A stretch of DNA of 64,000 bases, taken from Angiostrongylus vasorum (taxonomy: Eukaryota; Nematoda; Chromadorea; Rhabditida; Metastrongylidae). The notes beneath the pieces are model-generated. The model had not been told where the DNA came from. It did no database searches and was given only the letters and a program-made list of their open reading frames with translations. Location of the stretch: contig JADANN010000383.1 in assembly GCA_018806985.1 (NCBI GenBank), forward strand, positions 248,001 through 312,000. The letters are read 5' to 3'. Shown one piece after another: positions 11,316-23,261 of the stretch (positions are counted from its first letter, which is position 1; every line of letters starts with the position of its first letter). The position numbers and the translations under genes are program-made.

Positions 11316-11695
11316 AGACCTAAAGTCCTTTTTTATTATTGCCATCCTGAGTTAATAATGCTGAAATGTTCATGAGCTGTTCACAACTCCCACACACCTC
11401 TATGTAGCCCTGACGAATCGTTATCCTATGATAGGGATTCTTCTTAGACCGAAACAATTTCCGGTCATAGATTTACCGCTGTCAAAATTTTGGATGCAGA
11501 AATCCAACTTTTTAACAAGTTTTATCACCTTTACCTGAATGTGAATACCTAGACATATATACGACCACTCCTCAAGACAATGTGTTAAATCACCGCATAC
11601 AATTTAAAAGATAAAACACTGAGAAGCAAACAATGCAAGTTGAAAAGCTTGTAAATATACTTGTAAAGAATCTCATTACCTTATCTGTTTATGGG

Positions 11696-11972
11696 GGGCG
11701 CGTGTAGCGCAGTGGTCAAAGGCGCTCTGTACACTTGCGATCGATCCCCGCGCCCCCAGGCCACCTATCCTTCCATCCCTCCGGGGTCGGCAAATTGGTA
11801 CCAGACTTGTCTGGGAGGATAGCAGTACTGGCTCGATAAATCGGTAGACCAAAGCGATTCATTATAAAGGCCACATATGCATTCAATGACCTTCAACAAT
11901 GCTTAATGAGTACGAATGCACGGCGCACCCCGCAGAGATTGCTAAACGTCGAGAGCTTTATCCTCTTTTTAT
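11696..11972 (+). repeat. SINE-1, full-length copy
   Basis: The head GCGCGTGTAGCGCAGTGGTC has the best A box of the set, followed by CGATCGATCC. The body is complete and the tail is GAGAGCTTTATCCTC. Confidence 0.8.
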
Positions 11973-11999
11973 CTGCCTACCCTGCCGTTGCAGAGATAT

Positions 12000-13430
12000 C
12001 GCCGTTTAACCTGATACTCTACATTATTTCAACAGTCGTAATTTTGGCGTCACTACGTCTCTCGCTAAAATCCGTCACCGTAGCAGTTCAGTGCCACTGA
12101 CAATACTGTGAGTGAAACAGTGGGAATCTTTTGACTAGCGAAGCAAAAGAGAATGAAGTGCTTTGTTAGAATCACTGAGTGTTTACTAATTATAAGAATG
12201 GGTCTCTTTATTAGAGTCAATAGCACAAAGATATTTCTAAAATTCAAATCTTCCCTCTATCTGAATTGTGGTGACCAGGTTAAGGAACGAAAAACTGGTA
12301 GCTCCTTCTCGTCGCGAGGATTTTTCTACCGGCATCTTAGTCTACAAGAAAGCTGATTTTAGCGATTGCATTAAAGATGACAATCAAGCCATCATTCATT
12401 CGATCAATGTACTCTTCACTATTACTAGGGAACTATTACCTCCTTACAGCGATTTTCTAAAATACGACATTACAAATTCGCACCTATGTGCAGAAAGTTA
12501 TTGAGTGAACTCAAAATCATCAAGAACATTGCTTCTGCTAAGATGAAGAGTCTGAGGAATAGTTCCGCTATAACTTGAAAGTTGTTCTGCTGGACAGTAC
12601 GCTATGAGAGTCCTATAACGCTGGAAGCACACATAGTGCTACCACTAAACCTCTGCTACTACGTAAAAGGGCGACTAACATGTACAGTGTTTATCCGAAA
12701 ATACGCCCAAAGACACAGAACGACTGTCACAACCAAACCACGGTGACAAATGATTAGGAATCTAGTCACATTAAAAACCAAACAATCCAAACTATACTAA
12801 TTCTCACCCCCTAATTCGACCTCACCCCAGATCTATGCTGTCCTTCCGGGTTCTGGAAAATGATACTACACATGTTTGACAAAAGCTGCTCACAAATCAC
12901 AAATTCCATGGAGAGATTTTGTTAAACTCCTGAGAAAGATCTAGCAGAGCTAATCCAATGATTCCAAGGGACTTGAATATGAGCTCGAACAACGGTCAAC
13001 AGCATTCATAAGAAAGACGAGAATCCTCGAGCTGCAACCAAACCCGTACGGAGAAGCTCGGAGACATTCTCAAATGATGCTGCGATAAAGCCAATAGAAT
13101 GCAATAAGTGCTGGAATCTTCGCAATATGTAGTGTCGCGTCACCTTCAGATAGACACCTCTCATTCGAAAAGCAAAGTAGACGGGATACTTGGTTCTATC
13201 TGCATATTACAATTGCGTGAAGGCACTTCAACGTACATGCAAATGTGACAGAAAACCTTCGTCATCTATGAAGTCTTACTTGGCCTTTGAATATTCAACA
13301 TCTTAACATCTTACCAGTACAACAAAATGTTTGGCCGTGCACAACAACTACTCATAAGGAAAGCATAAACATTTACTTATCTTGACTCTCGGCCTTTTTT
13401 AGTCAACGCACAAAGATAAAACGCAATAAA
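12000..13430. other. Gene-free stretch downstream of the WAC-like gene
   Basis: AT-rich, with no long frame, no recognised repeat family and no RNA gene. The interval between SINE-1 at 11.97 kb and the poly(A) signal is the longest plain stretch in the left third. Confidence 0.4.
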
Positions 13431-13439
13431 ACTCTCTAT

Positions 13440-13445
13440 TTTATT
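13440..13445 (-). terminator. Candidate polyadenylation signal for the WAC-like gene
   Basis: AATAAA is read on the minus strand, about 135 nt beyond the TGA of the WAC-like gene in an AT-rich stretch. The distance suits a nematode 3' UTR. No transcript evidence is available. Confidence 0.4.
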
Positions 13446-13579
13446 ACAGCAAAAATACCCGCAATAAGAAAAAATCATACAAAAATAAGAGATTTTGCTT
13501 CTGATTTCCTAGTTCTCCCACGCCCATTGTTTGCAATCTTATTTACCCAAGCAAACGGGTGACATAGACAAACACTAGA

Positions 13580-14590
13580 TCATGCTCTCGAATTTAAATC
13601 GGGCATTGTCACCACAGCCGGAGCCATCAAACGAGATTGTAGACGCTCCAGTTCATGTCGTTGCTCCTAAAAATTCAGCGGGGCTCGGAACGACCCTCAA
13701 ATTGAAATGATATATGAATCCCAGACTTCAATGACAAACATTACAAGCATAATACTTACCCTCAAACTTTGAATCTTTGCATTACAGATACAAACTTCGT
13801 TCTCCTGTACAGCAACTAGTGCAGCAGCAGTTTTCATTTTTATGAGCTAAAAAAGTATTTAATTCGACTATGATGGACTACAAAGTGAACATGAACATCT
13901 CACCTCAGCTACAAGCTTGTTTTCCAATGTCAACGATTGCGCCACAAGTTCCCGCTGAAAGAAGTAAAATCAAAAGAAATGAGTACGGTAGAGATCAGTA
14001 ATGAGTAGAAAATAGTCATGCCATCACTAACGAAAATCGACTGATCTAATACAGTAGCAAATCGATCAGCACCAGGTTTTCTGTCAAGTAATAAAGGGTA
14101 CATTATGAACGATGACTAACCAATTCAGGGTCAATGTCTAAATTTAATTCAATTTCCTTCTGACGAGCAAGCTCCGCATTGTAGAAAGCTCTCCATGATG
14201 TGCCGGTATCCTCTTCTTTCACCTGAAATATGTGAAATCTACAAGAAGCTACGCCAAGTCTCGCAACAACGAAGATATATCAAAGAAAATCTCGGAAATG
14301 TTGTTTGCGTCAAATTCGAAACCTGACGATGACTATAAAACAGAGCAGAAAACTTATATCCTCTTGTGCATTCTAAATATAAATACTTTTTTACTTTTTT
14401 TTGCAGGAGGATCCTTGTCATCTGTTTCCTCCGCTTTCACCGACGGCGTTGCTTCCTCATTCCCCTCACTGCTCGTCCGTTCTCTCTTTACAGGAGCCGG
14501 ATGAGTGGGCGCTTCCGTGTTTGAACGATTGCGATTTGGTGCCGCCGCATCAGTCTGCTCGTCATTCTGCTTCTTTTTGATGACGCTAGG
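13580..14590 (-). CDS. wac: WAC-like C-terminal exons: basic region and coiled coil
   Basis: The exons are 14590-14387, 14222-14121, 13954-13904, 13846-13760 and 13666-13580. The first is Lys/Glu-rich with KKK and PPAKKSKK clusters that could serve as nuclear localisation signals. The following exons form heptad-like helices (AFYNAELARQKEIEL, LTLENKLVAE, EQRHELERLQSRL), matching the C-terminal coiled coil that defines the WAC family. The stop is TGA at 13580-13582. A candidate AATAAA polyadenylation signal lies about 135 nt downstream. Confidence 0.8.
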
Positions 14591-17500
14591 CTAAAATTAA
14601 TAGGCCAACCAAATATCCAAGACATATACTAACAAGAAAGGTGCACTTAAGCCATATATGAAATATGCCATATTCACTAAGAATTTAACACTCCAAAATA
14701 TTCAAATATTGACATTTATTACTAAAATAATATTGATTTAAGTACTATCTATGTTTTCCTTCCAAAATACTGATTTATGTAGGCGCAGGCACAATCCATT
14801 GATGACAACATATCAACATAGGTTTCCCAAAAATTGCTTGACCCAAAGTTCAACTCCATTCCTTAAAATGCAAAATGTTATAAAAACGGGAGTGTTGCAT
14901 TTTCAACAACCGCTCGTTCGACTGATCACATTAACTACATCCGTCCGCAGCAACCATCCTCATTTAGGTTCACCCATTTCAAAACCTTAAGACATAAAAT
15001 TTATGGGAACCTTCTTCGCTGAAGATCAGTTAATCCTATTGATTTTACCTATTCATCAGCTCTACAGCTGGTGAGCATTTTATTGTATTGTATTTATTTA
15101 CCTGGATATTTAGATGACCCGTCTTCCCTGGGTGTGCGGGCCACAGCATAATTTCCGTTTTTTCAGAGTTTTTCTGGTCTAGCCATTTGCTTCCCTGGAG
15201 TCCCGAGGTCAGCCTGGCGAAAGTATGCCCCAGGTCGTCATCACAGCAGGCAGTCGCCGTCTTTGTGGATCAGAGGAAAATTTGCCATCATGCATCTAGT
15301 TTCATAGCAGGATGGTGATGGATCCTGGTATTAGTCAACTCTCAGCCGAGTTTCCTGATGGGAACGCCGAACTTGTTCTCAGCTTGGGAGACCCTGCAGG
15401 GGGACGAACCCCTGCTGTACATTGCAGCCCGACACCCATGAACACGTCCCAGCCACAATGAGGCGGTCAACTGTTGGGATAAGTATTGTTTTTATTTTAT
15501 TTAATGTATATTATACTGTTACATCATATTGTTGTTTTGCATATCATATTACTACATCATATGTTGTATACATGTGTTTATTTATGTACACCTCATCCCA
15601 TCTATGCTCAAAGTGATGAATATCTTTGCTCTTCCTTCACTTCTCTCTATCAAAAAATAATAAGAAAAGAAACCAAAATTAGTTCGCTTGTTTATTCAAT
15701 TTAAGGCATTGTCATAGAAGACTATTTACCACCTAGCTGCAAAAATTCCACAGAAATTGTTAAAAACCCACAAAACCAAGCGTCTACAGATGATGCCTTC
15801 ACTCTTAATATGTTAGACGCAAGAAATCGAGTGAAATCGTTAATAACTAAAATACACAAAAAAGCCGGTAAGTCATTCTGCCTAGTCCGCAAGAAGACAC
15901 AAAACAGTTAAAATAAACAAGGAAACTCACTGACAACTCAGTCTTAACTTGTGGAACTGATTGTTGTGGAACGCTGGTAGCCGGTGGTGCAGTCTGCCGA
16001 ACAGACGGAGGTGTTGCTCTTGGAGATCGTTCAACATGTGTTCGCTCTCTTGGGATAGACGGCGGACGGGCATGATTCTGTTGCTGCTGTGACACCTGTG
16101 GTGACTGGAGTACACGACCTGGTATCAAATGTGGTGCATGATTGTCATGATGTGAACCGGATGTGGACGGTGGTGGTACGGAAGTGAAAACTGGTGGAGG
16201 TGCAGGTATTGGTAGATTAACAGTGTGTAGCGGTAGTGGAAGACCTGTGTAATATGAACCATAGTAACAACTATATACTTAGCTTAAATGTCAAAGATTA
16301 CCACCCTAAATTAATTTAAATTGAAAATACCACTCACATTCTTTTGTTATTACATACGAAAGCACTTCAAAAGAACTGAGCACAACTTCAAAAAAAGCAA
16401 GAGATGGACGAAGCTGTTAGAATTAGTTTGCAAAAGCTGATAGATAATAACAGTTAAGCAAAAACGAAAACTATTACAACAAAAACCTGTAGTTGGTAAT
16501 AAACGTCAAGGCAACTATGAACAGAAATTCATGATTTCACCTGCCAAATCAATTAACAATGTAGTAAAAAAATGTTTTTTAAGAACATAACAAATTCACT
16601 ACCCGGTGTTGGCGGTGGCGCTGAATACTGAAGTGGGGAAAAGTGTGGGTTAACAAGTGGTGATGGAGGTATTGTCCTGAAATAAAATTGAATAAATAAC
16701 TGGGTAGATACAAGCTTAAGACATGGCAAAGGCTGGCATTTGACAAATGGTCGAAAACATCCTAAATAAACGAGAAACTACTTACGATACGTTTACAATT
16801 GGAGGTATTAGTGGAGGCGGCAAACCTTGAGTCACACGAGGAGATACGGTTGGAGGAGGATGTGGCGGTGGAGGAAAGCTGGAATTAAATTTTACTGCAA
16901 GATTTTAACGCAGAAAACATATCATAAAGACAGAAAGAGGTATAACGTACGAAGTGTTGATCGGACCACTGACAGTAGAATTAATGCGTGGAGGAATTGG
17001 ATATGGTATGCTTGGTGGCGGCTGGAATTGATTGTATGGTGGGAATGGGGGTGGCGGTGCTGGAAAACAAGGACGAGAAGAATCTACAGAATTTTAGGAA
17101 GAACGCCTGTCACAATTACAAACGAGGGTATAATTCTTCAGTCTACTTCTACATGTGGAGCAAATCAAAGCATTACGGACGTAATTCACTGTTTTCTTGA
17201 AGAGCAAACACGAGGTTGTTAATACAACATTTATTCATTCACAACATGTGAACTCCACTAGATGCACAAAGGATAGAAAGACACAGAGGAAAGGATTTTG
17301 AATTAAAAGTCACTATCCTCGCACATGAATCCAAAATATCATCGCGTTAAGCACTTTCAGCGTTCTGGATAAATTCCAAAAAGCGAAAAATGAACCGCAA
17401 GGAATGTTTTCCGACCCTTAGACCACATAGAAATCTGTGTGGCCGGTCTCTACCAAATAACTGGGAGGCGTACAAAGAACAAAACGGTAAGCGTTTAAAA

Positions 17501-17891
17501 GCTGCTTATTGCGAATGGGAATGACAATTTATGTATTAAGTTTTACCTGAGGGGATTATGAAAGTGCTCGGATGTGTAGACTGCGTATGAGTTTCATCCT
17601 TACAGGCTTTGAAGAAGGCGAAACCGCCGGAACTTCAGCTATTGTGAATAGATAAATGCTCTATTAACAACCTCGTGTTTGTTCACCAAGAAAAGAGTGA
17701 ATTATTGACCAATCCCGAGGCCCTGAGATTTGCTACATGACAACTGTATTTCAAGAATCCGCTTACCATTCATAGGACCAACAGCAAATCCAGGAGGTAC
17801 AAATGGAGGTGGAAAGGGAAATGGAGGCGGCGTCATAAATATGGGTGGAGGTGGAACTACTGTGGGTTGCTGCTGTTGTGGTTGTTGCTGT

Positions 17892-17935
<44 letters not shown>

Positions 17936-20042
17936 CTGTTGCACCTAAAGACAGAAATTAATGGAAGAAAACAGAAAAAATTGAAAGTCAACATATCGCA
18001 AAAAAGAAAAGCCGAATTGTTACATAGAAATAGTGTATGATTGATGATGGACGTAAATAACCCATAAATGATTATATAATTGTAAATATTTACTTGCAAC
18101 TGAATCCTTTCTTGCTCAGCAGCTAATCGCTCTTGTTCAGCGAGCCGCACCTCATAATCCCGCCACTCTTTGGGCTTTTCCCACTGCGAAACCTAAACTG
18201 AACGATTTCATAATGCATTTAAACTTCTACTCTAAAACTTAGTTGAGATTTTCGTTGTTATTTGAAGTAGAACCTTAGTAACTATGGCATAACGACAACA
18301 ATAAACGTCTTTCGAGACCATATATTATTTTATTTTACAATCTTGTTAGTGTTATAAGGTGATAACGAGAAGTAAATACTAGAACGCAATAGTAACGATA
18401 TGTGTATGTGTGAATAAAGATTAAACAAATTTGCCCTTTTATATTCCTCATTGATCCATCGATGGATTGATGTGAATTGCTGCTAACTTGGAAGAAACTT
18501 AGACGCTTAACAGCTCCAATTCGCAGGTGCTCGAAACTCTACGGTGAAAACCTGTGAACCCACTACCATGGTTACCAGAGAATTCCAAAGTAAACCATGT
18601 TTGACCAGCATTCAGAATGCCAATTAAGACAAAAGAACCTCAAACTACAGTGGAATGAGCAAAGAACCTTGACCACCTCCACAGATAGTATCACCTGTTC
18701 CTCCGTTGAACGCTGTGTGACTCTAGTAGGTGCAAAGTAGGACGCATGGAAGATGTAGAATAACTAATTGGAACGGAGAAGTTCAACGGCCTGCGCAAAA
18801 CATGCAGATAAAAAAAAAACATAACAATATGACCACAATGATGCTGAGATATGAGCAAAACTCAGAACTCTAGGTGAGCCTCCGAAGTCGCGATTAATCT
18901 TTCCAAGGCTCATGTATTATTCACTGCACCACCGAGACCACTGTTTTGCCTTTCTCTCAGCCAGTTTTCTGCACTAATGGTGCACTCAGCAATCACCAGC
19001 CAACGGGAATCATCAGTAGAGGATAAATCGAGATTGAATTCAGTTAAAATGAAGCTGCAGTCGAAATCACAACGTTTAGCTTTTCTTTACTACTTAGTTG
19101 TATTTCATTTAATACCGTTTCGACCGCAGTTCCAGCTTAACTGAGCTGAATGCCGATTTGTTTCCTCCGGATCATTTCCGTTGATGGATGACTGGTGGGA
19201 GCACCGTGAGGGCAAAAACTGGCTGAAAGGAAAGTAAAACAAGAGCCTCTGTGGTGCAGTGAATAACGCGTGAGCCTCGGATGGAGTAATCCCAGTCCGA
19301 ATATCACCTAGAGTTCCGAGTTTTGCTCATATCTCAGCATCATTGTGATTGTATTTCACGTAATACCGTCATGAAAAAAAGAAGAAAACAATAGGCATTA
19401 AATAAAAGTTAAACATAACAGCATATCTACCACTGCCATCAGTAATCATCCGTCAACAGGATCGATCTGTGGAGGACAAATCGGCATTGAACCCAGTTAA
19501 GCCAAGGCTGTAGTCGAAATCACAATTTTAACTTCTTATTTACTACCTACTACAGCTTTCCACTGCAGGGTATTATGTGAAATACCACCATAATAATGCT
19601 GAGATATTCGCAAAACTCCGAACCGCGATTGTCTCCGGTGGGGAACGAACTCACCATTACCCTTTCCCGGGTGTAAAGCGTTTACCACCACACCATGCGG
19701 ATCCATAACACTTTAATTTGCAGGCATGTAAACACACACAAACAGATAAATATGTACACGGAAAAAAACAAAATAACAATAAAGTTTCTCCGCTACAACA
19801 CGTACTGCCGTCAGTGTGTTTACAGGAATGACCAGGTGTCCGAGCTATTATATTCTACTCAGGTAACAAAACAGTAAAACAGACCTCCGTATCGCGATTG
19901 TAGAAGTACTTTCTACCAGATGAGCTAATCTGCTCTGACCAAGGACCGAACTCTTTAATTTCTTTCTGTAAATTGATAAGGAATGTATTTGACAATAAAA
20001 GCATCTCACCAAAAAATTTGAATTCTTTTGAGCCCACCATAA
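13580..20042 (-). CDS. wac: WAC-like adaptor (WW domain plus coiled coil), multi-exon gene
   Basis: The gene reads leftwards on the minus strand. Exons, 5' to 3': 20042-20010 (tentative), 19965-19885, 18192-18094, 17944-17767, 17059-16951, 16878-16786, 16676-16603, 16244-15931, 14590-14387, 14222-14121, 13954-13904, 13846-13760, 13666-13580 (TGA). The 12 firm exons sum to 1479 nt (492 codons plus stop). Each has AG/GT borders and every phase joins in frame. The N-terminal part is a WW domain (PWSEQISSSGRKYFYNRDTE joined to VSQWEKPKEW), which closely matches the WAC family. It is followed by a charged helix, polyQ, a Pro-rich linker, a Lys/Glu-rich basic region and a C-terminal coiled coil ending NSRA. 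WAC proteins are known to be nuclear adaptors linking RNF20/40 H2B ubiquitination to RNA polymerase II; a role here is inferred from homology. The start is unresolved: either an ATG at 20040 read through, or further upstream exons. Confidence 0.85.
15105..15485 (+). repeat. Repeat B copy in a WAC-like intron
   Basis: Shared order: GATGACCCGTCTTCCCTGGG, CTGGAGTCCCGAGGTCAGCC, CAGGTCGTCATCACAGCAGG, GCCGAACTTGTTCTCAGCTT, then CCCGACACCCATGAACACGT. Length is about 380 bp. Confidence 0.7.
15931..17059 (-). CDS. wac: WAC-like proline-rich exons (four exons)
   Basis: The exons are 17059-16951, 16878-16786, 16676-16603 and 16244-15931, joined in phases 1/2, 2/2, 2/1 and 1/0. All are rich in Pro, Ser, Val and Tyr with repeated PPP motifs. 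The last also carries a Gln run and SPRATPPS-like serine/proline sites that could be phosphorylated. Introns are 72-358 bp, each with a TTCCAG, TTTCAG or ACACAG acceptor. The segment is likely disordered and could bind SH3 or WW partners; this is inference from composition. Confidence 0.8.
17183..17700 (+). mobile_element. Penelope-like element remnant in a WAC-like intron
   Basis: An inverted terminal-repeat piece (17183-17260) is followed by plus-strand 3' coding remnants (17335-17420, resembling AFW, NPKMNRKE). A terminal repeat at 17605-17700 carries a decayed hammerhead core. The two repeat pieces share a GAAAACAGTGAATTATTGA-like block in opposite orientation. Confidence 0.55.
17767..17944 (-). 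CDS. wac: WAC-like exon: polyglutamine then polyproline segment
   Basis: The exon begins after TCTTTAG and ends in phase 1 at GTAAGC. About 25 codons are mostly CAA and CAG glutamine interrupted by His. A Pro/Phe/Val-rich stretch (PPPPIFMTPPPFPFPPP and onward) follows. The plus strand shows this as a GTT/TTG run. The CAA/CAG mixture makes it a likely site of length polymorphism. Confidence 0.8.
18094..18192 (-). CDS. wac: WAC-like exon: second half of WW domain and charged helix
   Basis: This exon has 33 codons and is phase 0 to phase 0. It opens with VSQWEKPKEW, carrying the second conserved WW tryptophan and the proline of the ligand-binding face. It continues as an Arg/Glu/Gln-rich helix (AEQERLAAEQER). 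The acceptor is CAGTTTAG and the donor GTAAAT. The helix leads directly into the polyQ exon, as expected for a continuous solvent-exposed region. Confidence 0.85.
18824..19372. repeat. SINE-3 foldback (palindrome) in the WAC-like gene
   Basis: The left arm (about 18835-19070) and right arm (about 19120-19362) are inverted copies. The right arm reads GAGCCTCTGTGGTGCAGTGA (A-box-like), then a decayed B-box region, then CATATCTCAGCATCATTGTG. The loop is about 50 bp. It splits the two halves of the WW domain on the pre-mRNA. Each arm is about 240 bp, enough for a strong RNA hairpin. Confidence 0.7.
19430..19700 (-). repeat. SINE-3, single copy
   Basis: It runs from a TAATCATCCGTCAACAGGAT block to CACACCATGCGG. 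The minus strand ends in a tRNA-like head with GTGGTGGTAAACGC and GTTCGTTCCCC. It lies immediately beside the foldback. Confidence 0.6.
19885..19965 (-). CDS. wac: WAC-like exon: first half of WW domain
   Basis: This 27-codon exon is in phase 0 at both ends. It follows the acceptor TTTACAG and ends before GTCTG. It encodes the first WW tryptophan (GPW) and the central tyrosine strand (KYFYN). The order of residues (W, then SSSG, then a Y/F/Y triplet, then DTE) is the family signature and fixes the frame. The second WW tryptophan lies in the next exon at 18192, about 1.7 kb away, and the intron between them is filled by a SINE-3 foldback. Confidence 0.85.
20010..20042 (-). CDS. Tentative small upstream exon of the WAC-like gene
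   Basis: A 33-nt segment follows GAAGCAG and precedes the good donor GTGAGA. Read as 11 codons it is phase 0 to phase 0 and joins in frame to the WW exon across a 44-nt intron. Alternatively the AG at 20043 is a spliced-leader acceptor with the ATG at 20040, and the intron-like stretch is translated through. The sequence alone cannot decide. Confidence 0.35.
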
Positions 20043-20508
20043 CTGCTTCTAAAACACTTCAAGCGACATTAATCGTTATAAAAACGAACGAATAGTTCTT
20101 AACGCAAGGATACACTCCAGAAAGACAGAAGCTGAAACAGCAGACATTTATTAGCTGTTCTTTTACTAAAGACGAACTGAAGACAAGTTCGCTATAACAA
20201 CAAATTACTAAGGAACTCAAGAATGATGAGAACACAACTATAACAACCACTGTTAAAACATTATTAACCATTAAAAGGTTTATCGTCGAAGAGTAAAGTG
20301 AACGTTAGAAATTTATGCCGTAATCGATAAGTAGTTGTGAGACTGCGGACAACTTGCTGAAGTCGACGACGTACTTCGTTCTAGGTGGGTGGATCTGCGA
20401 AATATGTATTCGTATGGTTTGAACTGACTAGAATTCGTGATCTGTGATGTTGTCTTCAGAGAACTAAATGGTTACAGTGCAAGTTCTAGGAACTCATTCA
20501 TCGACTAT

Positions 20509-20721
20509 TTATGTCTTATTCGACGATAATCGTTCTGGAAGAATACCATAGAAAAGACATGAAGTGGATAGGTGCGCGGAAAGACCATTTCCATCCCTGG
20601 TTGGTTCTCGTGTACCGAGCTTCTTGGAGAGGATCGGGTTAGAACACGGAGCTGGTGCTTGAACAGTTTCGTCTTTTTCGCTGGAAGGTTGTGACCAATG
20701 AATCTTTTGTCTATTCAGCAA
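20509..20721 (-). other. Open reading frame upstream of the WAC-like gene, possible 5' exon
   Basis: A minus-strand frame of about 70 codons rich in Ser, Pro, Lys and Thr has a composition like the disordered N-termini of WAC proteins. It lies 470 bp upstream of the first WAC-like exon on the same strand. Its possible donors (after GGAAATG and after TATG) are phase 1, but the next exon needs phase 0, so no clean join was found. It may be chance. Confidence 0.2.
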
Positions 20722-21111
20722 TTATCGGTTCCACCTACTCGCCTTTTTCGTTACTTGTTGGTTTTTTCTTCCAAGGGTTTCCTAAATTTAAGCCATTAAT
20801 AATTTATTGAGCTGTTTTGGTTCTATGTGTCCATACAGTAGCAATTGGTTCACCCTGGATTTACTGTAAGTGAAAATCCAGTGGTCATGAGGCTTTTCAT
20901 TGTTTGAACGGTCACCGCTATCGACTAACCTCATCTTTAGCGTCTTTATCCACATCTCCTATTCACTTGCTTCCTACTCTTCATGAGAGGTTCTTCTTCT
21001 TTTCAGTGTCTTTTTTTCACTCTGGGTTACTAGTTGGTCAAGAATGAGACTAGTTCGTCTGCCGTCGACATAATTCAAGCTAAGAAGATTCACTTTTTTT
21101 AACAGTTACTT

Positions 21112-21515
21112 ACTTACTTGGATACTTGGACGGCCCGTCCTCACCGGCTGTGTGGGACTGAGCATAATTTCCATTGTTTTGGAGCTTTGATGGTCTACGC
21201 ATTGTGGGTCTCTGGGGTCCCGAGGTCATCCAGGACAAAGTCTGCCTCAGGTCGTCACTACCACAGGCAGTTGCCGCTCTTGTAAATTAGAGGGAAGATT
21301 TGCCACCATGCGACTAGTTTGAAGCCAGGACGGTGGTGGATACTGGTATTGGTTTACTCTTAGCTGGGCTCCCTGATGGAAACGCCGGACTCCTTCTCAA
21401 CTTAGGAGACCCTTCCAGGTGGTAGATCCCCCCCGTTGTACATCGCAGTGCGGCACCCAGGAACACCTTCTTGCCACGATAAGGCGGTAAACCGTTGGAA
21501 GGTTTTGAGCGGTTG
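21112..21515 (+). repeat. Repeat B, near full-length copy
   Basis: It starts at CTTACTTACTTGGATACTTG and ends at GATAAGGCGGTAAACCGTTG, with all family blocks. The CTTACTTACTT start recurs at 39.25 kb and probably marks the true 5' end. Confidence 0.7.
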
Positions 21516-22925
21516 TTACTTATAATTCCATTTCCAACCACTTGGATAAGTTTAAGTTACTATATGGAATCGGTAATTATAAAAACTTATAGAAACACCG
21601 GAGTATAATTTACATATCTTGTGTAATAGTTAGTTGTAGGAATGTTGTGGTGTATGGAATAGGAAGATGTAGGTGCCAATGTTTAGGTTAGTTCAATATC
21701 GAATGCTAGACGATTAAGTACTAACTTCAGTGCATCGGTGGTGCAAGATAACCTAGGGAGATGAACGGCAAAGATCAAGAGGAAGGATATTACTGCTTTA
21801 AATCGCAGATTAATCGAAGGCGAATGTTGCTGAACTAGCCGTTAACATTCCTATCGAGTATTATTTATTCAAGAGATGTATTGATTTTTTCACATAGACC
21901 TGAAATGATGGTCGGTTTATCAAGTAATTCCTATCGAGTGTTTTCATCGTTATGCACATGTTGACGTACGAAGACAAACCAAGCCCTTTCCAGCCCTGTG
22001 GGGGTAAAGACATGAGTTAAGTATTATGGCGAGTTCTACAGATGGTTCTAGGAATTTGACTTTGTAAAAGGAACATTATACATTTAACTTAGAATGCATG
22101 GGATAGCGTATGGAACTAGAGAGTATTCTCTACAAGTTAGGGAATACTCCATATCTCTTACAAAAACCTTACCAAATGCTTGCAGTAATATGGATACATG
22201 GCAGAAGAGCTTTTTTCATTACATAGATGAATTTGATGTGATCCAAGTATTTGGAAAGGTGTACAAAAGAAATTAAGCGGTTCTCGGGAGATAAAATGAG
22301 ACGGAAGTGAAGGAGCACACACACAGAAAGGCCAAATAACAGGGCCAAAAACACAAGAGCGTAGACATCGTTAAGGGGATTATGGACGACTGGCATTGAT
22401 TTCAATGCGGAGCGAGTACCGTCTTATGCGAGCACTACATAAAATTAGGCGTCATCACAAGACTGTTAACTGCAAGAATTGTGGCAAAGAAGTTCTCGTC
22501 TTTGCGCTTCGACTTCTCCAGGATAACAACGATTCGTGTGACAACGGCAAATTCTGTAACTATTCGGTCGCCAGAAGATAGGCAGTCGAAGTGATAAAGG
22601 CTCGCATGAGTCGGCGATATGAGCAACTGTTGCGTATAGGGAAAAAGCCCACTCCGATATTTTGCTGCGAAATGCGCTTTGCATGCTTAGGAAGGATCAC
22701 ATCGTTTAATTGGCTCATGTAGGTCTTCTTGGTTTCGGTTTTTGTAGTGAATTCCCCTAAAACACAACATGATATTCGTGTTTTAACAGAAGCTGAAAGC
22801 CAACGTTAAAAGCGACTGCCCTGTAGACACAGAACAGAAGCTCAAGTCAGTCTTTGTGGAATTCCTTGGGTTTGTTGTTTTTAATCGACTTCAACAATAT
22901 CGTCCTTTCTAACCCATAATAAGCA
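21516..22925. other. Gene-free stretch upstream of the WAC-like gene
   Basis: Short frames of 60-78 codons on both strands overlap each other and lack splice or family support. The missing 5' exons of the WAC-like gene could lie here, but none was recognised. Confidence 0.35.
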
Positions 22926-23261
22926 CTTGAGCGCCCACTTTGTGTGGCAGGGGGTTCTGTTTTTTATAAGGCTGATTCGTTTTCACTTCCTTGGATTTAT
23001 TTATGTTATGTGTTTGTGTGTTGTTAAGTGCCTTATCTGGAGTTCCGATGTAGCCTTCTCGGAGTACTCCATGTCGCCTGGGTATCTGGATGGACGTGCC
23101 AAAATTCTGATGTCCTCACATCTCGCCAAACCATTAACACCTACCGGCCACTACCTCCAAAAAAACAGCGTTGATGTCTATTCCATGAATCATAATTTAG
23201 TTAGCAAATCACTGCTATATGTTGACCTATATAGAAGTCGTCCTTACTTTGTCCTATTTTT

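Noticed and set aside
11706..11760. Possible genuine tRNA gene (A-box and B-box strings)
   Set aside because: It is the head of SINE-1: no acceptor-stem pairing closes a cloverleaf, and the same string with the same body recurs many times.
17605..17640. Active hammerhead ribozyme in the 17.6-kb terminal repeat
   Set aside because: The core has TTGAAGA instead of CTGANGA and GGAA instead of GAAA, so it is a decayed copy.
17730..17915. Plus-strand frame ending in a Gly/Cys-rich run
   Set aside because: It is the antisense of the polyglutamine/polyproline exon of the WAC-like gene.
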